Shown one piece after another: positions 42,026 through 50,585 of a DNA stretch of 64,000 bases (position 1 is the stretch's first letter; every line of letters starts with the position of its first letter). The translations under genes and the position numbers were made by a program. Origin of the DNA: Archangiaceae bacterium (GTDB taxonomy: Bacteria; Myxococcota; Myxococcia; Myxococcales; Myxococcaceae); NCBI GenBank assembly GCA_016714225.1, contig JADJNS010000009.1, positions 186,001 to 250,000 of the forward strand, written 5' to 3'. The notes below the pieces were generated by a model, which searched no databases, had not been told where the DNA came from, and saw only the letters and a list, made by a program, of their open reading frames with translations.

Positions 42026-42047
42026 GCGCCGGTTCTATCAGGGCCCG

Positions 42048-42362
42048 TCAGGTACCTTTGAACAGCGCCTCGAGCTTCATCGCGTCGCCCACGTCACCGA
42101 AGACGCGGAAGCGGGTGGCCATGAACAGGGTCTTGAGCTGGGTGGTGCCGTCGAGCAGCGCCTGAAGGTCGTCTTCGACGAAGCCGACCGAGCAGACCTT
42201 GCCCGCGGGCGCGGCGGCGGGCATCGGGTCGGCCGCGCCGGTGAGGTCGAGGTACACGCGCTCGTCTTGACCGACCAGCCGCAGCTCGTAGGCGCGGCCG
42301 ATGCTCTTGGCCAGCTCGGGGGTGAGGCGCGCCCGCAGGCGCGCTTTGAGCGCAGGGTCCAC
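42048..42362 (-). CDS. SCP2 sterol-binding-domain protein
   Basis: A 104-aa protein that is essentially one SCP2 domain: LTPELAKSIGRAYELRL, ERVYLDLTG, SVGFVEDDLQALLDGTTQLK and a terminal KLEALFKG. The domain forms a hydrophobic tunnel that binds lipids. GTG 42362 gives the family length; there is no Shine-Dalgarno sequence. It follows the RapA-like helicase gene by 41 bases on the same strand, but a functional link is not obvious. Confidence 0.75.
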   Translation of the reverse strand: MDPALKARLRARLTPELAKSIGRAYELRLVGQDERVYLDLTGAADPMPAAAPAGKVCSVGFVEDDLQALLDGTTQLKTLFMATRFRVFGDVGDAMKLEALFKGT

Positions 42363-42403
42363 AGCCCAGCGGCATAGCAACGCTGGGGCGAGACTTGAAG
42401 CGT

Positions 42404-45400
42404 CTAGCGGTTGATGACGAAGGCGCAGGCCGAGTCGAGCTGCACGGTGACTCCGGCCAGCGCTTCGAGCAGCGCATCGGCGTGGGCCTTCTCGACCTCG
42501 ACCTGTTTCGCGATCGCCGCGGCGGGCACGCCCTGGTGGGTCAGCGCGAGGGTGAGGCGCTTGATGCGGGTGGCGCGCTCGGCCTCGATCGCCTTCTTGG
42601 CCTTGGCGGCGCGGGCGTCGAGCTCTTTCTTCGCGGCGGTGGTGGCCGCGGCGATGGCGGGCTCGAGAAACTCGGGCAGGTTCGCGAACGCGGCGCGAAT
42701 CTCGTCGCCCTTGAGCGAGCGGCCGTCGACGTCTTTGAGGGTCGAGAGCAGCGACGCATCGACCTTGGGCTTGCCGTCGTTCGACACCACCGCCACGTGA
42801 ATCAAGAGCCGGTCGAGAAAGCGCGACAGCTGCCGCGACGGCACGCGCGCGCCGGGGCTCACGTCGATGGGGTCGGGCAGGGTGAGGTGGAACAGCACCT
42901 CGACGCCGCGGTGCTTCACCGGGCCTCGCACCTCGAGGTACCGCGCGCCGTTGCGGCCGAAGGGGCCGTCGCGCAAGAAGCCGAACAGGCCCTCGACGAT
43001 GGGGTGGCCGGTGGCGAAGTACTCGATCTCTTCGTGGTCGACCGCGGTGTCGCGCCAGAAGGTGCCCAGCACGGTGCGCTCTTTCTGGATATCGAGCCCC
43101 GGCAGCGCCTCGACGTTGAGCGCGTGCCCGAACGTGAACGCGCACTGAAACGCCTCGACGTTCTGATCGGTGTCGACGCCCAGGCCGACCTTCTGCGCCA
43201 GCTCGGTGACCGTCTCTTCGAGCCGCTCGTCGAGATCTTGCGCCACGCCGCGCAGGCCGTCTTCGAGCGTGTCGTCGTCGTCGCCTTCGTGGTCGATGCG
43301 CTCGTGGGCGCGCTTCACCAGCGCCTCGACCTGCTCTTCGTCGAAGCTGCGGCGATCGAGCAGCGGGTCATAGGCGCGCTTGACCTGCTCGCGCGCCGCG
43401 GTGACCTTGGTCTTCAGCTCGGCGACGTAGGCGGCGCGCTCTTTCGGCTTGGCCAGCGCCAGCTCGGTGAGCTTCGGCTCGACCTCTTCGAGCACCGCGT
43501 CGAGGCCGCCCACCGTCTCGCCGAACACACCCACCGCGTCGGCGAGAATCGTCAGCACGTCGGCCGACAACGAGCCCTTCACCTCGAAGACGTGAATCTG
43601 CACGTCCTGGGTCTGGCCGATGCGGTCGAGGCGGCCGATGCGCTGCTCGGCGACCGAGGGGCTCCAGGGCAGGTCGTAGTTCACCAGGTGATGGCTGAAC
43701 TGGAAGTTGCGGCCTTCGCCGCCGACCTCGGTGCAGATCAGCACCTTGGGGCCGTCGGGGTCGCGGAAGCGGGCCACCTGGCGGTCGCGCTCAACCAGCG
43801 GGAGATCGCCGTGGTACGCCAGCGCCTCGGTGCCGCCGTCGCGCAGGCGGGCCTGCAGGCTCTCGAGCGTCTCGCGCGACTCGGTGAAGACGAGAATCTT
43901 GGCGTCTTTCTCTTTCGCCCAGATGCCTTTGAGCACGTTGTCGAACGCCACCATCTTGGCGTCGCGCTCGGGCATCGGGGGCAGGGTGAGGCTCTCGAGC
44001 GCCTGGGTGCTCTTGAGCGCCGACCACAGCGCCGCCGTCGACGACTCGAAGCGCCTCAGCACGCCCGCCAGCGGAGCGCCCTTGAGTGAGCTCTTGCCGA
44101 GCGCCTCGAGCACCTGGGTGCGAATCTTCTCTTCCTCTTTGTTCAGCTTCACTTCGTGCCGGTGGAGCACGCGCTTGCTGAAGCCGCCCACCACCGCGCG
44201 GCGGTTGCGAATCAGCCGCTCGGAGAGGCTGTACGTCTCGGCGAGGTGGTCGAGCAGCGCCTTGGGGTCGTCGTTGTCGCGCAGCTGGTCGTCTTGGGGG
44301 AACTGCTTGGCCAGCTTCTTCACCGCGGCGGCCGCGTCTTTGCCGTCGATCAGCGCGCGCACCGCCTGGCTCAGCTCTTCTTGTTTCGCCAGGCGCTCTT
44401 CGAAGCCCTTCACGGTGGGCGCGGTCTTGGGGTCGATGAGCTCGAGCAGCTTCTGGTACTCGGCCGGGTCGAGCTGCATCGGGGTGGCGGTGAGCAGCAA
44501 CAGGCCCCAGCAGTTCTTCGACAGCCCGCTGGCCGCCTCGTAGGCCTTCTCGCCCTTGAGGTGGTGCGCCTCGTCGATGATGACCAGGTCCCAGAAGGCG
44601 CCCTCGGCCGCCGCCTCTTCGCGGTACTTGGGGTTGCGCTGCAGCATCTCGAGGCTGGTGACGACGAAGTCGAACCGCGTCCACGGAGAGACGCCGGGCA
44701 GCTCTTCGAGCGACTTCTCGTAGCGCTCGGTGTCCATCAAGGTGAACAGCTGGTTGAACTTGTGGAAGAGCTCGACCAGCCACTGCACGGTGAGGTGGCT
44801 GGGCGCGACCACCAGCACCCGGCGGGTCAGGCCGGCCAGGCGCAGCGCCGAGAAGATCATGCCCGCTTCGATGGTCTTGCCGAGGCCGACCTCGTCGGCG
44901 AGCACGAAGCGCGGCCGCGGGCTGGTGAGCACCCGCTGAACCACGCCGACCTGGTGCGGCTTCACCATCACGCGCGAGGCGAGCAGCGCGCCCAGCGCGT
45001 CGTTGCGGCGCTCGTCGTCGAGCGCCAGCGCCGAGCGGCGCAGCAAGAAGCCCTTCGAGTCGCCCACCCGTGCTTCTTTGAGCATGGTGAGCATGTCGGG
45101 GCGCGGAGGCTGCGCGCGAATCTCCGACTCGGGCAGCTCGTTGTCGGTGCCGTCGTCCATCTTCAGCACGTAGCGGCGCAGGCCACGGCCGCCTTCGACC
45201 TCTTCGACCACCCGGCCGGTGGCGCCCTTGTGGGTGCGAATCGCGTCGCCCGGCTTCAGCGCCGCGGGAACCAGCGCGCCACCCTTGGTGGAGACGAGAA
45301 TGGGGCCGCCGTCGCGGGCGGGGAAGATGACCTGGGCCTTGGTGCCCTCGTCTTCCATGGTGGCGAGGTGGCCGATGCCCCACTCCGGCTGCGGGACGTA

Positions 45401-45433
45401 GCGGACCTTTTGACCGAGGACGAGCTTGCTCAT
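42404..45433 (-). CDS. SNF2/RapA-family ATP-dependent helicase-like protein
   Basis: A 1009-aa protein. The N-terminal about 130 residues contain two small beta modules (VLGQKVRYVPQPEWGIGHLA, GDAIRTHKGATGRVVEEV), as in RapA/HepA. The SWI2/SNF2 ATPase follows: DEVGLGKTIEAG (motif I), VVAPSHLTVQWL, IIDEAHHLKG (motif II), LLTATPMQ (III), then ILVFTESRETLESLQ, FQFSHHLVNYDLPWSP and EQRIGRLDRIGQ (V-VI). The C-terminal about 400 residues are helical and charged. RapA recycles stalled RNA polymerase; myxobacterial relatives are often annotated only as DEAD/DEAH helicases, and true RapA orthology is not certain. Confidence 0.82.
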   Translation of the reverse strand: MSKLVLGQKVRYVPQPEWGIGHLATMEDEGTKAQVIFPARDGGPILVSTKGGALVPAALKPGDAIRTHKGATGRVVEEVEGGRGLRRYVLKMDDGTDNELPESEIRAQPPRPDMLTMLKEARVGDSKGFLLRRSALALDDERRNDALGALLASRVMVKPHQVGVVQRVLTSPRPRFVLADEVGLGKTIEAGMIFSALRLAGLTRRVLVVAPSHLTVQWLVELFHKFNQLFTLMDTERYEKSLEELPGVSPWTRFDFVVTSLEMLQRNPKYREEAAAEGAFWDLVIIDEAHHLKGEKAYEAASGLSKNCWGLLLLTATPMQLDPAEYQKLLELIDPKTAPTVKGFEERLAKQEELSQAVRALIDGKDAAAAVKKLAKQFPQDDQLRDNDDPKALLDHLAETYSLSERLIRNRRAVVGGFSKRVLHRHEVKLNKEEEKIRTQVLEALGKSSLKGAPLAGVLRRFESSTAALWSALKSTQALESLTLPPMPERDAKMVAFDNVLKGIWAKEKDAKILVFTESRETLESLQARLRDGGTEALAYHGDLPLVERDRQVARFRDPDGPKVLICTEVGGEGRNFQFSHHLVNYDLPWSPSVAEQRIGRLDRIGQTQDVQIHVFEVKGSLSADVLTILADAVGVFGETVGGLDAVLEEVEPKLTELALAKPKERAAYVAELKTKVTAAREQVKRAYDPLLDRRSFDEEQVEALVKRAHERIDHEGDDDDTLEDGLRGVAQDLDERLEETVTELAQKVGLGVDTDQNVEAFQCAFTFGHALNVEALPGLDIQKERTVLGTFWRDTAVDHEEIEYFATGHPIVEGLFGFLRDGPFGRNGARYLEVRGPVKHRGVEVLFHLTLPDPIDVSPGARVPSRQLSRFLDRLLIHVAVVSNDGKPKVDASLLSTLKDVDGRSLKGDEIRAAFANLPEFLEPAIAAATTAAKKELDARAAKAKKAIEAERATRIKRLTLALTHQGVPAAAIAKQVEVEKAHADALLEALAGVTVQLDSACAFVINR

Positions 45434-45621
45434 GGGTGCGACAGGCCACCTAGCGCGCACCACGTCAGATCGCCACACTTGCTTGGCTCTGCGGGCGCGA
45501 TCAGCGTGGGAGAGCTCCCTCGTGGGCGCTCGGCAGAGGGTGATCTTGGTTTGGAAAAGCGTTGAGACGGTCGGGTCGCTGAGACATGGTTTCGCTCGTC
45601 GGTTTCTCTCCAGGAGGCAAC

Positions 45622-46230
45622 ATGGCGATCAAGAAGAAGACCAAGGCGGCTCCGAAGAAGAAGGTCGCGGCGAAGAAGTCAGCGGCAAAGAAGGCGGCGC
45701 CCAAGAAGGTGCAGGCGGTGCCCACCGACGTGCCGCAGCTCACGCCGTACTTCTCGGTCAGCGACGCGGCGAAGGCGATCGAGTTCTACAAGCAGGTCTT
45801 CGGCGCGCGGGTGCACTCCCAGATGACGGGCCCCGACGGGAAGATCGCCCACGCGAGCCTGAAGATCGGCAACTCGCTGCTGATGCTCTCGGAGCCGATG
45901 AACGGCTCGCCCGACATCACCGCCGGCAAGAGCTCGGGCGTGATGCTCTACGTGAAGGACACCGACGCGGTGTTCCAGAAGGCCATCTCGCTGGGCGCCA
46001 GGCAGATGGTGCCGGTGTCGAACATGTTCTGGGGTGACCGCTGGGGCATGTTCGAAGACCCGTCGGGCAACCTGTGGCAGATCGCCACGCACCTCGAAGA
46101 CGTCAAGCCCGCAGAGATGCAGAGGCGGGCGATGGAGTCGATGGGCGCTGGGGCGCCCCCGGTCACCGACGCAGGAACACCTCCGCCGCCGCCCGAAGAC
46201 ATCACCACCGAGCACGTGGCCCAGGCCTGA
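45622..46230 (+). CDS. VOC (glyoxalase/PhnB-type) protein with histone-H1-like N-terminal tail
   Basis: A 202-aa protein with an AGGAGG site directly upstream. Residues 2-34 are almost only Lys, Ala and Pro (KKKTKAAPKKKVAAKKSA and on), like the C-terminal tail of histone H1 or bacterial H1-like DNA-binding proteins. Residues of about 38-160 form a VOC domain of the PhnB type (TPYFSVSDAAKAIEFYKQVF, GVMLYVKDTDAVFQKA, DRWGMFEDPSGNLWQIATH). The C-terminus is Pro-rich and disordered. The tail could bind nucleic acid or polyanions. VOC enzymes include dioxygenases, isomerases and resistance proteins; reaction unknown. Confidence 0.8.
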   Translation: MAIKKKTKAAPKKKVAAKKSAAKKAAPKKVQAVPTDVPQLTPYFSVSDAAKAIEFYKQVFGARVHSQMTGPDGKIAHASLKIGNSLLMLSEPMNGSPDITAGKSSGVMLYVKDTDAVFQKAISLGARQMVPVSNMFWGDRWGMFEDPSGNLWQIATHLEDVKPAEMQRRAMESMGAGAPPVTDAGTPPPPPEDITTEHVAQA

Positions 46231-46334
46231 TCCGGGTTGGAAACAATGTGGCGGGGGCGCGCGTAGAGAAGATGTCTGGGCCGTGCCCACCTTGAAGAGG
46301 TGCCAACCCCCGGAGTACACCGCTGAGCCGATAC

Positions 46335-46613
46335 ATGAACGAAACCGAACTGAAGACCTCGCTGAAGTCCCTCATCGTCGAATCGCTGCGTCTCGAGGAC
46401 GTGAAGCCCGAGAACATCAAAGACGACGAGCCGCTGTTCTCGCCGACCGAGGGGCTGGGGCTCGACAGCCTGAGCGCGCTCGAGCTGCTCTCGGCCATCG
46501 AGTACAAGTACGGCATTCGGTTCGAAGGTGACGGCAGCGCGAAAGAGCACTTCCGCAGCGTCGCCAGCCTCGCCGCCTACCTGGCGCCGAAGGTCAAGAC
46601 CGCCGCGGCCTGA
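46335..46613 (+). CDS. Acyl carrier protein
   Basis: A 92-aa carrier protein with the phosphopantetheine site GLGLDSLSALEL (Ser45) between helices 1 and 2, and the usual four-helix pattern. Longer at the C-terminus than housekeeping AcpP, so probably a specialised carrier for polyketide or modified acyl chains. A separate convergent gene encodes a halogenase-type flavoprotein, and that enzyme family often acts on carrier-bound substrates. No other synthase genes lie in the window. Confidence 0.85.
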   Translation: MNETELKTSLKSLIVESLRLEDVKPENIKDDEPLFSPTEGLGLDSLSALELLSAIEYKYGIRFEGDGSAKEHFRSVASLAAYLAPKVKTAAA

Positions 46614-46640
46614 AGGCCGTCGCGTCGCGTTCGAGCGGGC

Positions 46641-46671
46641 CGCGGGGCCCTCGGTGACGAGGGGCTCCGCG
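46641..46671. terminator. GC-rich hairpin between convergent acp and flavoprotein genes
   Basis: CGCGGGGCCCTCG and CGAGGGGCTCCGCG can pair around a short GTGA loop, with one bulge. No T-tract on either side. A bidirectional pause or terminator is plausible in this convergent gap. Confidence 0.4.
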
Positions 46672-46688
46672 TCCGGCTCGCGCTTCCC

Positions 46689-47906
46689 TCACATCAGCTT
46701 CTGCAGGTTTCGCAGCGTACCTTCGGCGTCGCGCACGAACGGGTTCTGCTCGTCGAGCACGTAGCCGCCCAGCACCGAGGTGATGGCCCGCTTGAAGCGG
46801 TCGGGCTTGTTCTGGTGCATGAAGACGTTCTGCAAGAGGCCGTCGTACCAGGTCTGCACGAAGGTGCGGAACACGCCGACCGCGCGCTTCATCGGCGGGG
46901 TGTACTCGACGTCCCAGTCGACCTTCTCGCCGGTGAGCTGGCGCGCGACGAGCTTGGCGGCGCGCGAGCTCGACTCGAGCGCGAGCGTCACCCCCGAGCT
47001 GAAGATGGGGTCGAGGAACTCAGAGGCGTTGCCGGTCACCGCCCAGCCCGGGCCGTGGAAGCGGCTCACCGCCGCCGACCAGCCCTCGAGGCGGGTGGTC
47101 TTCATCACCGGCACCGCCTTCGACATGCGCTTCTGGATGTTGGGGTCGCTCTTCAAGAGCGAGTGCAGCGCCTCGTGGTCGGTCTTGCCGTGCTTCTCGA
47201 ACAGCGCGCGCTCGGCCACCACGCCGATGCTGGTGCGCCCGTTCGAGAAGGGGATGATCCACGTCCACGCGCCTTCGGGGTGAATGCACACCCAGATGTC
47301 GCCCTCGGCGGGGCCTTCGGGGCGCTGGTCGCCTTCGACGTGGGTGAACACCGCCATGCGCGGGCCGAGCTGCGAGGGGCTCTCGAGGTTGAGCAGCTTG
47401 GGCAGCACCCGGCCGTAGCCCGAGCAGTCGATGAGAAAGCGGCCCTCGGCGGTGTACTTCGCGTTGGTCTCGAGGTCGGTGACGCTCACCTTCACCTGCG
47501 AGCCGTCAGGGGCGAGCTCGACCGCGTCGACCCGCTGCTGAAAGCGCACGTCGACGCCGTACTTGCGCGCCTGGGTCGAGAGCGTCTGGTCGAAGTCGGC
47601 GCGCGGCACCTGCATCGCGGCGGGGCGCTGGCCGGGGAACATCTCGGCGAAGCAGAAGCGCTCGGTCTTCTCGCCGCGCAGAAAGAGCGCGGCCGGCTTG
47701 GGCATGTAGTGGCGCGAGTGAACGGCCTCGAGCAGCCCGGCCTCTTCGAGAATGTCGTTGCAGCGCGGCAGCAGCGACTCGCCGATCTGGAACCGGGGAA
47801 AGGTGCCGGCCTCGAGGCACAGCACGCTCAGGCCCTTGCGGGCGAGAATCGAGCCCGCGACGCTTCCGGCCGGCCCGGCTCCGACGACGATGACATCTGC
47901 TTTCAT
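46689..47906 (-). CDS. FAD-dependent oxidoreductase of the tryptophan-halogenase/geranylgeranyl-reductase type
   Basis: A 405-aa flavoprotein. The FAD motif VVGAGPAGSVAG follows the start; GESLLPRCNDILEEAGL and FLIDCSGYGR are typical of the flavin-dependent halogenase fold. GAWTWIIPFSNGRTSIGV contains the WxWxIP signature of halogenases, and TGNASEFLDPIFSSGVTLAL is the conserved C-terminal FAD segment. Related enzymes act on carrier-bound acyl or aryl groups in polyketide and aryl-polyene pathways. Start 47906 is used because the dinucleotide fold begins immediately; an upstream ATG at 47918 is possible. It converges on the ACP gene. Whether it halogenates, oxidises or reduces is not known. 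Confidence 0.75.
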   Translation of the reverse strand: MKADVIVVGAGPAGSVAGSILARKGLSVLCLEAGTFPRFQIGESLLPRCNDILEEAGLLEAVHSRHYMPKPAALFLRGEKTERFCFAEMFPGQRPAAMQVPRADFDQTLSTQARKYGVDVRFQQRVDAVELAPDGSQVKVSVTDLETNAKYTAEGRFLIDCSGYGRVLPKLLNLESPSQLGPRMAVFTHVEGDQRPEGPAEGDIWVCIHPEGAWTWIIPFSNGRTSIGVVAERALFEKHGKTDHEALHSLLKSDPNIQKRMSKAVPVMKTTRLEGWSAAVSRFHGPGWAVTGNASEFLDPIFSSGVTLALESSSRAAKLVARQLTGEKVDWDVEYTPPMKRAVGVFRTFVQTWYDGLLQNVFMHQNKPDRFKRAITSVLGGYVLDEQNPFVRDAEGTLRNLQKLM

Positions 47907-48010
47907 GGGTAAACGCATCCTAAGTGACGGGTGGCATTACCCGTAAGACTGCAACCTGCCTACGCAGTCGCGAATTCTTTCGTTTCAGCCCGCCCCCCGG
48001 TGAGCGGCGC

Positions 48011-48673
48011 CTAGAACGAGATGCCGATGCCGGCGCGAATGCCGTAGCTGCCGACCTCGCCGCGCAGCGCGATGCTGTTGGTGAGCTTGTAGATGACGCC
48101 CACCGACGCCTCGTAGTGGAAGAAGAAGCTCGAGAAGCCGGCGCCGCAGCTGTTGGGCCAGATCAAGAAGCCGAGCGAGAGGGGCTTCACGTAGGCGGCC
48201 AGCTTGGGCAGCAGGTACACGGTGTACCGCGGCTCGATCATCGGGTGCACGTAGACCGGCGTGTAGCAGCCGTAGGCGAGGCCGGGCACCAAGCCGAAGT
48301 CGGCGCCGAACTCGAGGTCGAACGAGTCGTTGATCTGCGGCACGAAGCCGTCGTGCACCAGGGGAATGTTGAAGCGGGCGCCCAGCACCAGGCCGATGCT
48401 GCCGATGTAGTACGGGTAGCGGAAGCCGGTGAAGAACGAGAGCATCAGCGGGCGGTGCTTGCCCTTGCTCTGATCGAGCAGCGCGTCGGTGCTCTTGAAG
48501 TCGGTGCTGTTCGACGGCTCGGCGGCGCTGTCTTTGTGCTCGTCGCTCTTGCTGTCGGCGCTGTCAGAGGGGGGCGGCGGCGGAGGAGGAGGCGGCGGGT
48601 CGTCTTTCGCGAAGGCGGAACCGGCGGCGAACAAGATGGAGGCGACTGCCAGAGGGGTCAGGGCTCGGCGCAT
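48011..48673 (-). CDS. Predicted outer-membrane beta-barrel protein with poly-proline periplasmic segment
   Basis: A 220-aa protein with signal peptide (LAVASILFAAGSAFA). Ten consecutive Pro follow within residues of about 26-36, then a Ser/Asp-rich linker. From about 70 on, alternating amphipathic strands with aromatic girdles (LMLSFFTGFRYPYYIGSIGL, GLAYGCYTPVYVHPMIEPRY) end in RAGIGISF with C-terminal Phe, the hallmark of BAM-assembled barrels. The Pro stretch could span or contact peptidoglycan. No family recognised. Confidence 0.65.
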   Translation of the reverse strand: MRRALTPLAVASILFAAGSAFAKDDPPPPPPPPPPSDSADSKSDEHKDSAAEPSNSTDFKSTDALLDQSKGKHRPLMLSFFTGFRYPYYIGSIGLVLGARFNIPLVHDGFVPQINDSFDLEFGADFGLVPGLAYGCYTPVYVHPMIEPRYTVYLLPKLAAYVKPLSLGFLIWPNSCGAGFSSFFFHYEASVGVIYKLTNSIALRGEVGSYGIRAGIGISF

Positions 48674-48748
48674 GGCGTGCCCTTATAGGGTTCGGCCCAC
48701 GGGCACGCATCAGTTTTAGCGCGCGTGGCCGGGTGTCACCCGGTGGGG

Positions 48749-49618
48749 TCAGTCGGCGCGGCCCTTGGGCGGCCAGGGCAGCAGCATCGAGGTGCGCGCC
48801 TTGTGCTCGGGCCAGCCGGCGCGGCGGCCGGCGAGGTGGCGCTCCATCAGCGGAATGCTGGCGAACACGAACAGCCCCACCATGGCGAGGGGGCCCGCTG
48901 CCGACCACCACGGCGCGCCGGCGGCCACCCCGAACAGCCACAGGCCCACCCAGAACGAAATCTCACCGAGGTAGTTGGGGTGCCGCGAGTAGCGCCACAA
49001 CCCCACGTCGCAGACGCTGGCGTTGGGCCGCGCGGTGAAGCGCTTGAGCTGCTCGTCGGCGACGGTCTCGCAGGCGATGGCCGCGAGGGTGACCAGCACC
49101 GCGAGCGCGTCGAGCAGGCCCACCGGCTGCGCGCTGACGAACGCGGCGTGCACCGGGAGCAGCCCGAGCAGCACCAGCACGGTGGGGAACAGGTGCAGCC
49201 CGAACGCGCTGGCCCACCAGTACGAGCGGCCGGTGACCTTGCGAATGTCGGCGTAGCGCCAGTCTTCGTGGGTGAGCCCGCGCCAGCCGCGCGCCCAGTT
49301 GAGGGTGAGCCGCCAGCTCCACAGGGCGATGAGCAGCACCAGCATCAGGCCGCGCGCGCCGCCCGCACCGGGCCCGGCGTAGAAGTAGATGGCGGCGGCG
49401 AGCGGAAAGACGCTCCAGAACGGGTCGTAGAGGCTGGTGTTGTCGAAGGCGCGGCTGAACGCGAAGACCACCCCGGTCGCCACCACCGCGCCCAGGGCCA
49501 CCTTCACCAGCGGGTGCGCGCCCGAGAGGGTGCCGGCGGCGGCCACCGCGGTGGCGAGCGCCAGCGCGTACGCGCCAGCGGTCACGGCCAAGCCTTTCCA
49601 CGGAGTCGATGGGGCCAT
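48749..49618 (-). CDS. DUF1295 (steroid 5-alpha-reductase-like) integral membrane protein
   Basis: A 289-aa polytopic protein with about seven hydrophobic helices. Family signatures are DPFWSVFPLAAAIYFY, WRLTLNWARGWRGLTHEDWR and GLWRYSRHPNYLGEISFW; the last resembles the NADPH-binding end of steroid 5-alpha reductases. Bacterial DUF1295 proteins are assumed to be lipid or isoprenoid reductases, without direct proof. It diverges from the NAD(P)-binding protein gene with a 59-base gap. Confidence 0.82.
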   Translation of the reverse strand: MAPSTPWKGLAVTAGAYALALATAVAAAGTLSGAHPLVKVALGAVVATGVVFAFSRAFDNTSLYDPFWSVFPLAAAIYFYAGPGAGGARGLMLVLLIALWSWRLTLNWARGWRGLTHEDWRYADIRKVTGRSYWWASAFGLHLFPTVLVLLGLLPVHAAFVSAQPVGLLDALAVLVTLAAIACETVADEQLKRFTARPNASVCDVGLWRYSRHPNYLGEISFWVGLWLFGVAAGAPWWSAAGPLAMVGLFVFASIPLMERHLAGRRAGWPEHKARTSMLLPWPPKGRAD

Positions 49619-49677
49619 TCAGCGCAGCTGATGATCGGGTTTGCGACCCCGCGGTCTGTCGCATACGTCGCGTGCCC

Positions 49678-50535
49678 ATGGCAAGGCGCGCGCTGGTGGC
49701 AGGAGCGACGGGGGCGTTGGGCTCGAAGGTTGCGCAGCAGCTCGAAGCGCGCGGCTGGCAGGTGCGCCGGCTGACCCGCTCGCGTGCGAAGGCGGGTGCC
49801 TCGGGCGAAGTGCACCAGGGCGACGCGCTCGACCCCGCGTCGCTCGAGGGGGCGGCCGAGGGCTGCGAGCTGGTGTTCTCGGCGCTCGGCGCGAGCGTGG
49901 CGATGGACCTGAGCGGCTGGTCGGGCTTCACGTCGCTCGACGTGCGCGCCAACTCGAACCTCATCGCCGAGGCGCAAGCAGCCAAGGTGAAGCGCTTCGT
50001 CTACGTCTCGGTGGCCCACGACGAGGCGGTGGGCAAGACCGCCTACGTGCGCGCGCACGAGCAGGTGGTCGAGCGGCTGAAAGTGAGCGGCCTCGACTGG
50101 GTGGTGGTGCGGCCGACCGGCTTCTTCTCGGCGCTGGGCGCGCTGTTCGACCTGGCGAAGAAGGGCCCGCTGCCCTCGCTCGGCGACGGGCAGGCGAAGA
50201 GCAACCCCATCGACGATGACGAGCTGGCGCTGGTGTGCGCCGCCGCCTGCGAGGGCACCGAGAGGGAAGTCGCTTGCGGCGGGCCCGAGGTGCTGACCCG
50301 CGACCAGATGGCGCAAGCCGCGTTCGAGGCGCTGGGCCAGCCGGTGAAGCTGCGCAAGGCGCCGCTGGTGATGGCGCGCGTCGCTGCGGTGCTGATGCGG
50401 CCTTTTCACCCGCGCATGGCGCAGATGGTTCAGTTCATCGCCAGCCTCAGCGAGCACGACGTGGTGGCTCCGGTGCGCGGCTCGAAGCGGCTGGTCGACT
50501 ACTTCAGAGAGCGGGCGGCGGCAGCGAAACGGTGA
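49678..50535 (+). CDS. NAD(P)-binding protein of the NmrA/atypical SDR type
   Basis: A 285-aa protein with the Rossmann motif VAGATGALGSKVAQQL at its N-terminus, then GDALDPASLEGAAEGCELVF and RFVYVSVAH, typical of atypical SDRs (NmrA, complex I NDUFA9-like). There is no YxxxK catalytic pair at the classical place; YVRAHEQVVERL has a Tyr but no fitting Lys. The C-terminal domain (about 190-285) is helical. Such proteins are reductases or NADP sensors. The stop is followed at once by a perfect 12-base palindrome. Confidence 0.75.
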   Translation: MARRALVAGATGALGSKVAQQLEARGWQVRRLTRSRAKAGASGEVHQGDALDPASLEGAAEGCELVFSALGASVAMDLSGWSGFTSLDVRANSNLIAEAQAAKVKRFVYVSVAHDEAVGKTAYVRAHEQVVERLKVSGLDWVVVRPTGFFSALGALFDLAKKGPLPSLGDGQAKSNPIDDDELALVCAAACEGTEREVACGGPEVLTRDQMAQAAFEALGQPVKLRKAPLVMARVAAVLMRPFHPRMAQMVQFIASLSEHDVVAPVRGSKRLVDYFRERAAAAKR

Positions 50536-50547
50536 GTTGCGCGCAAC
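50536..50547. promoter_or_regulatory. Perfect 12-base palindrome upstream of the TonB receptor gene
   Basis: GTTGCGCGCAAC is fully symmetrical and lies immediately after the preceding stop codon and 39 bases before the receptor GTG. A TTGACC follows at 50552-50557 and could be a -35 box. This is a good position for a repressor operator, but only one copy is seen. Confidence 0.35.
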
Positions 50548-50585
50548 GCCGTTGACCCCGTCTGCCGCTGTGAGACGCTCGCGCG

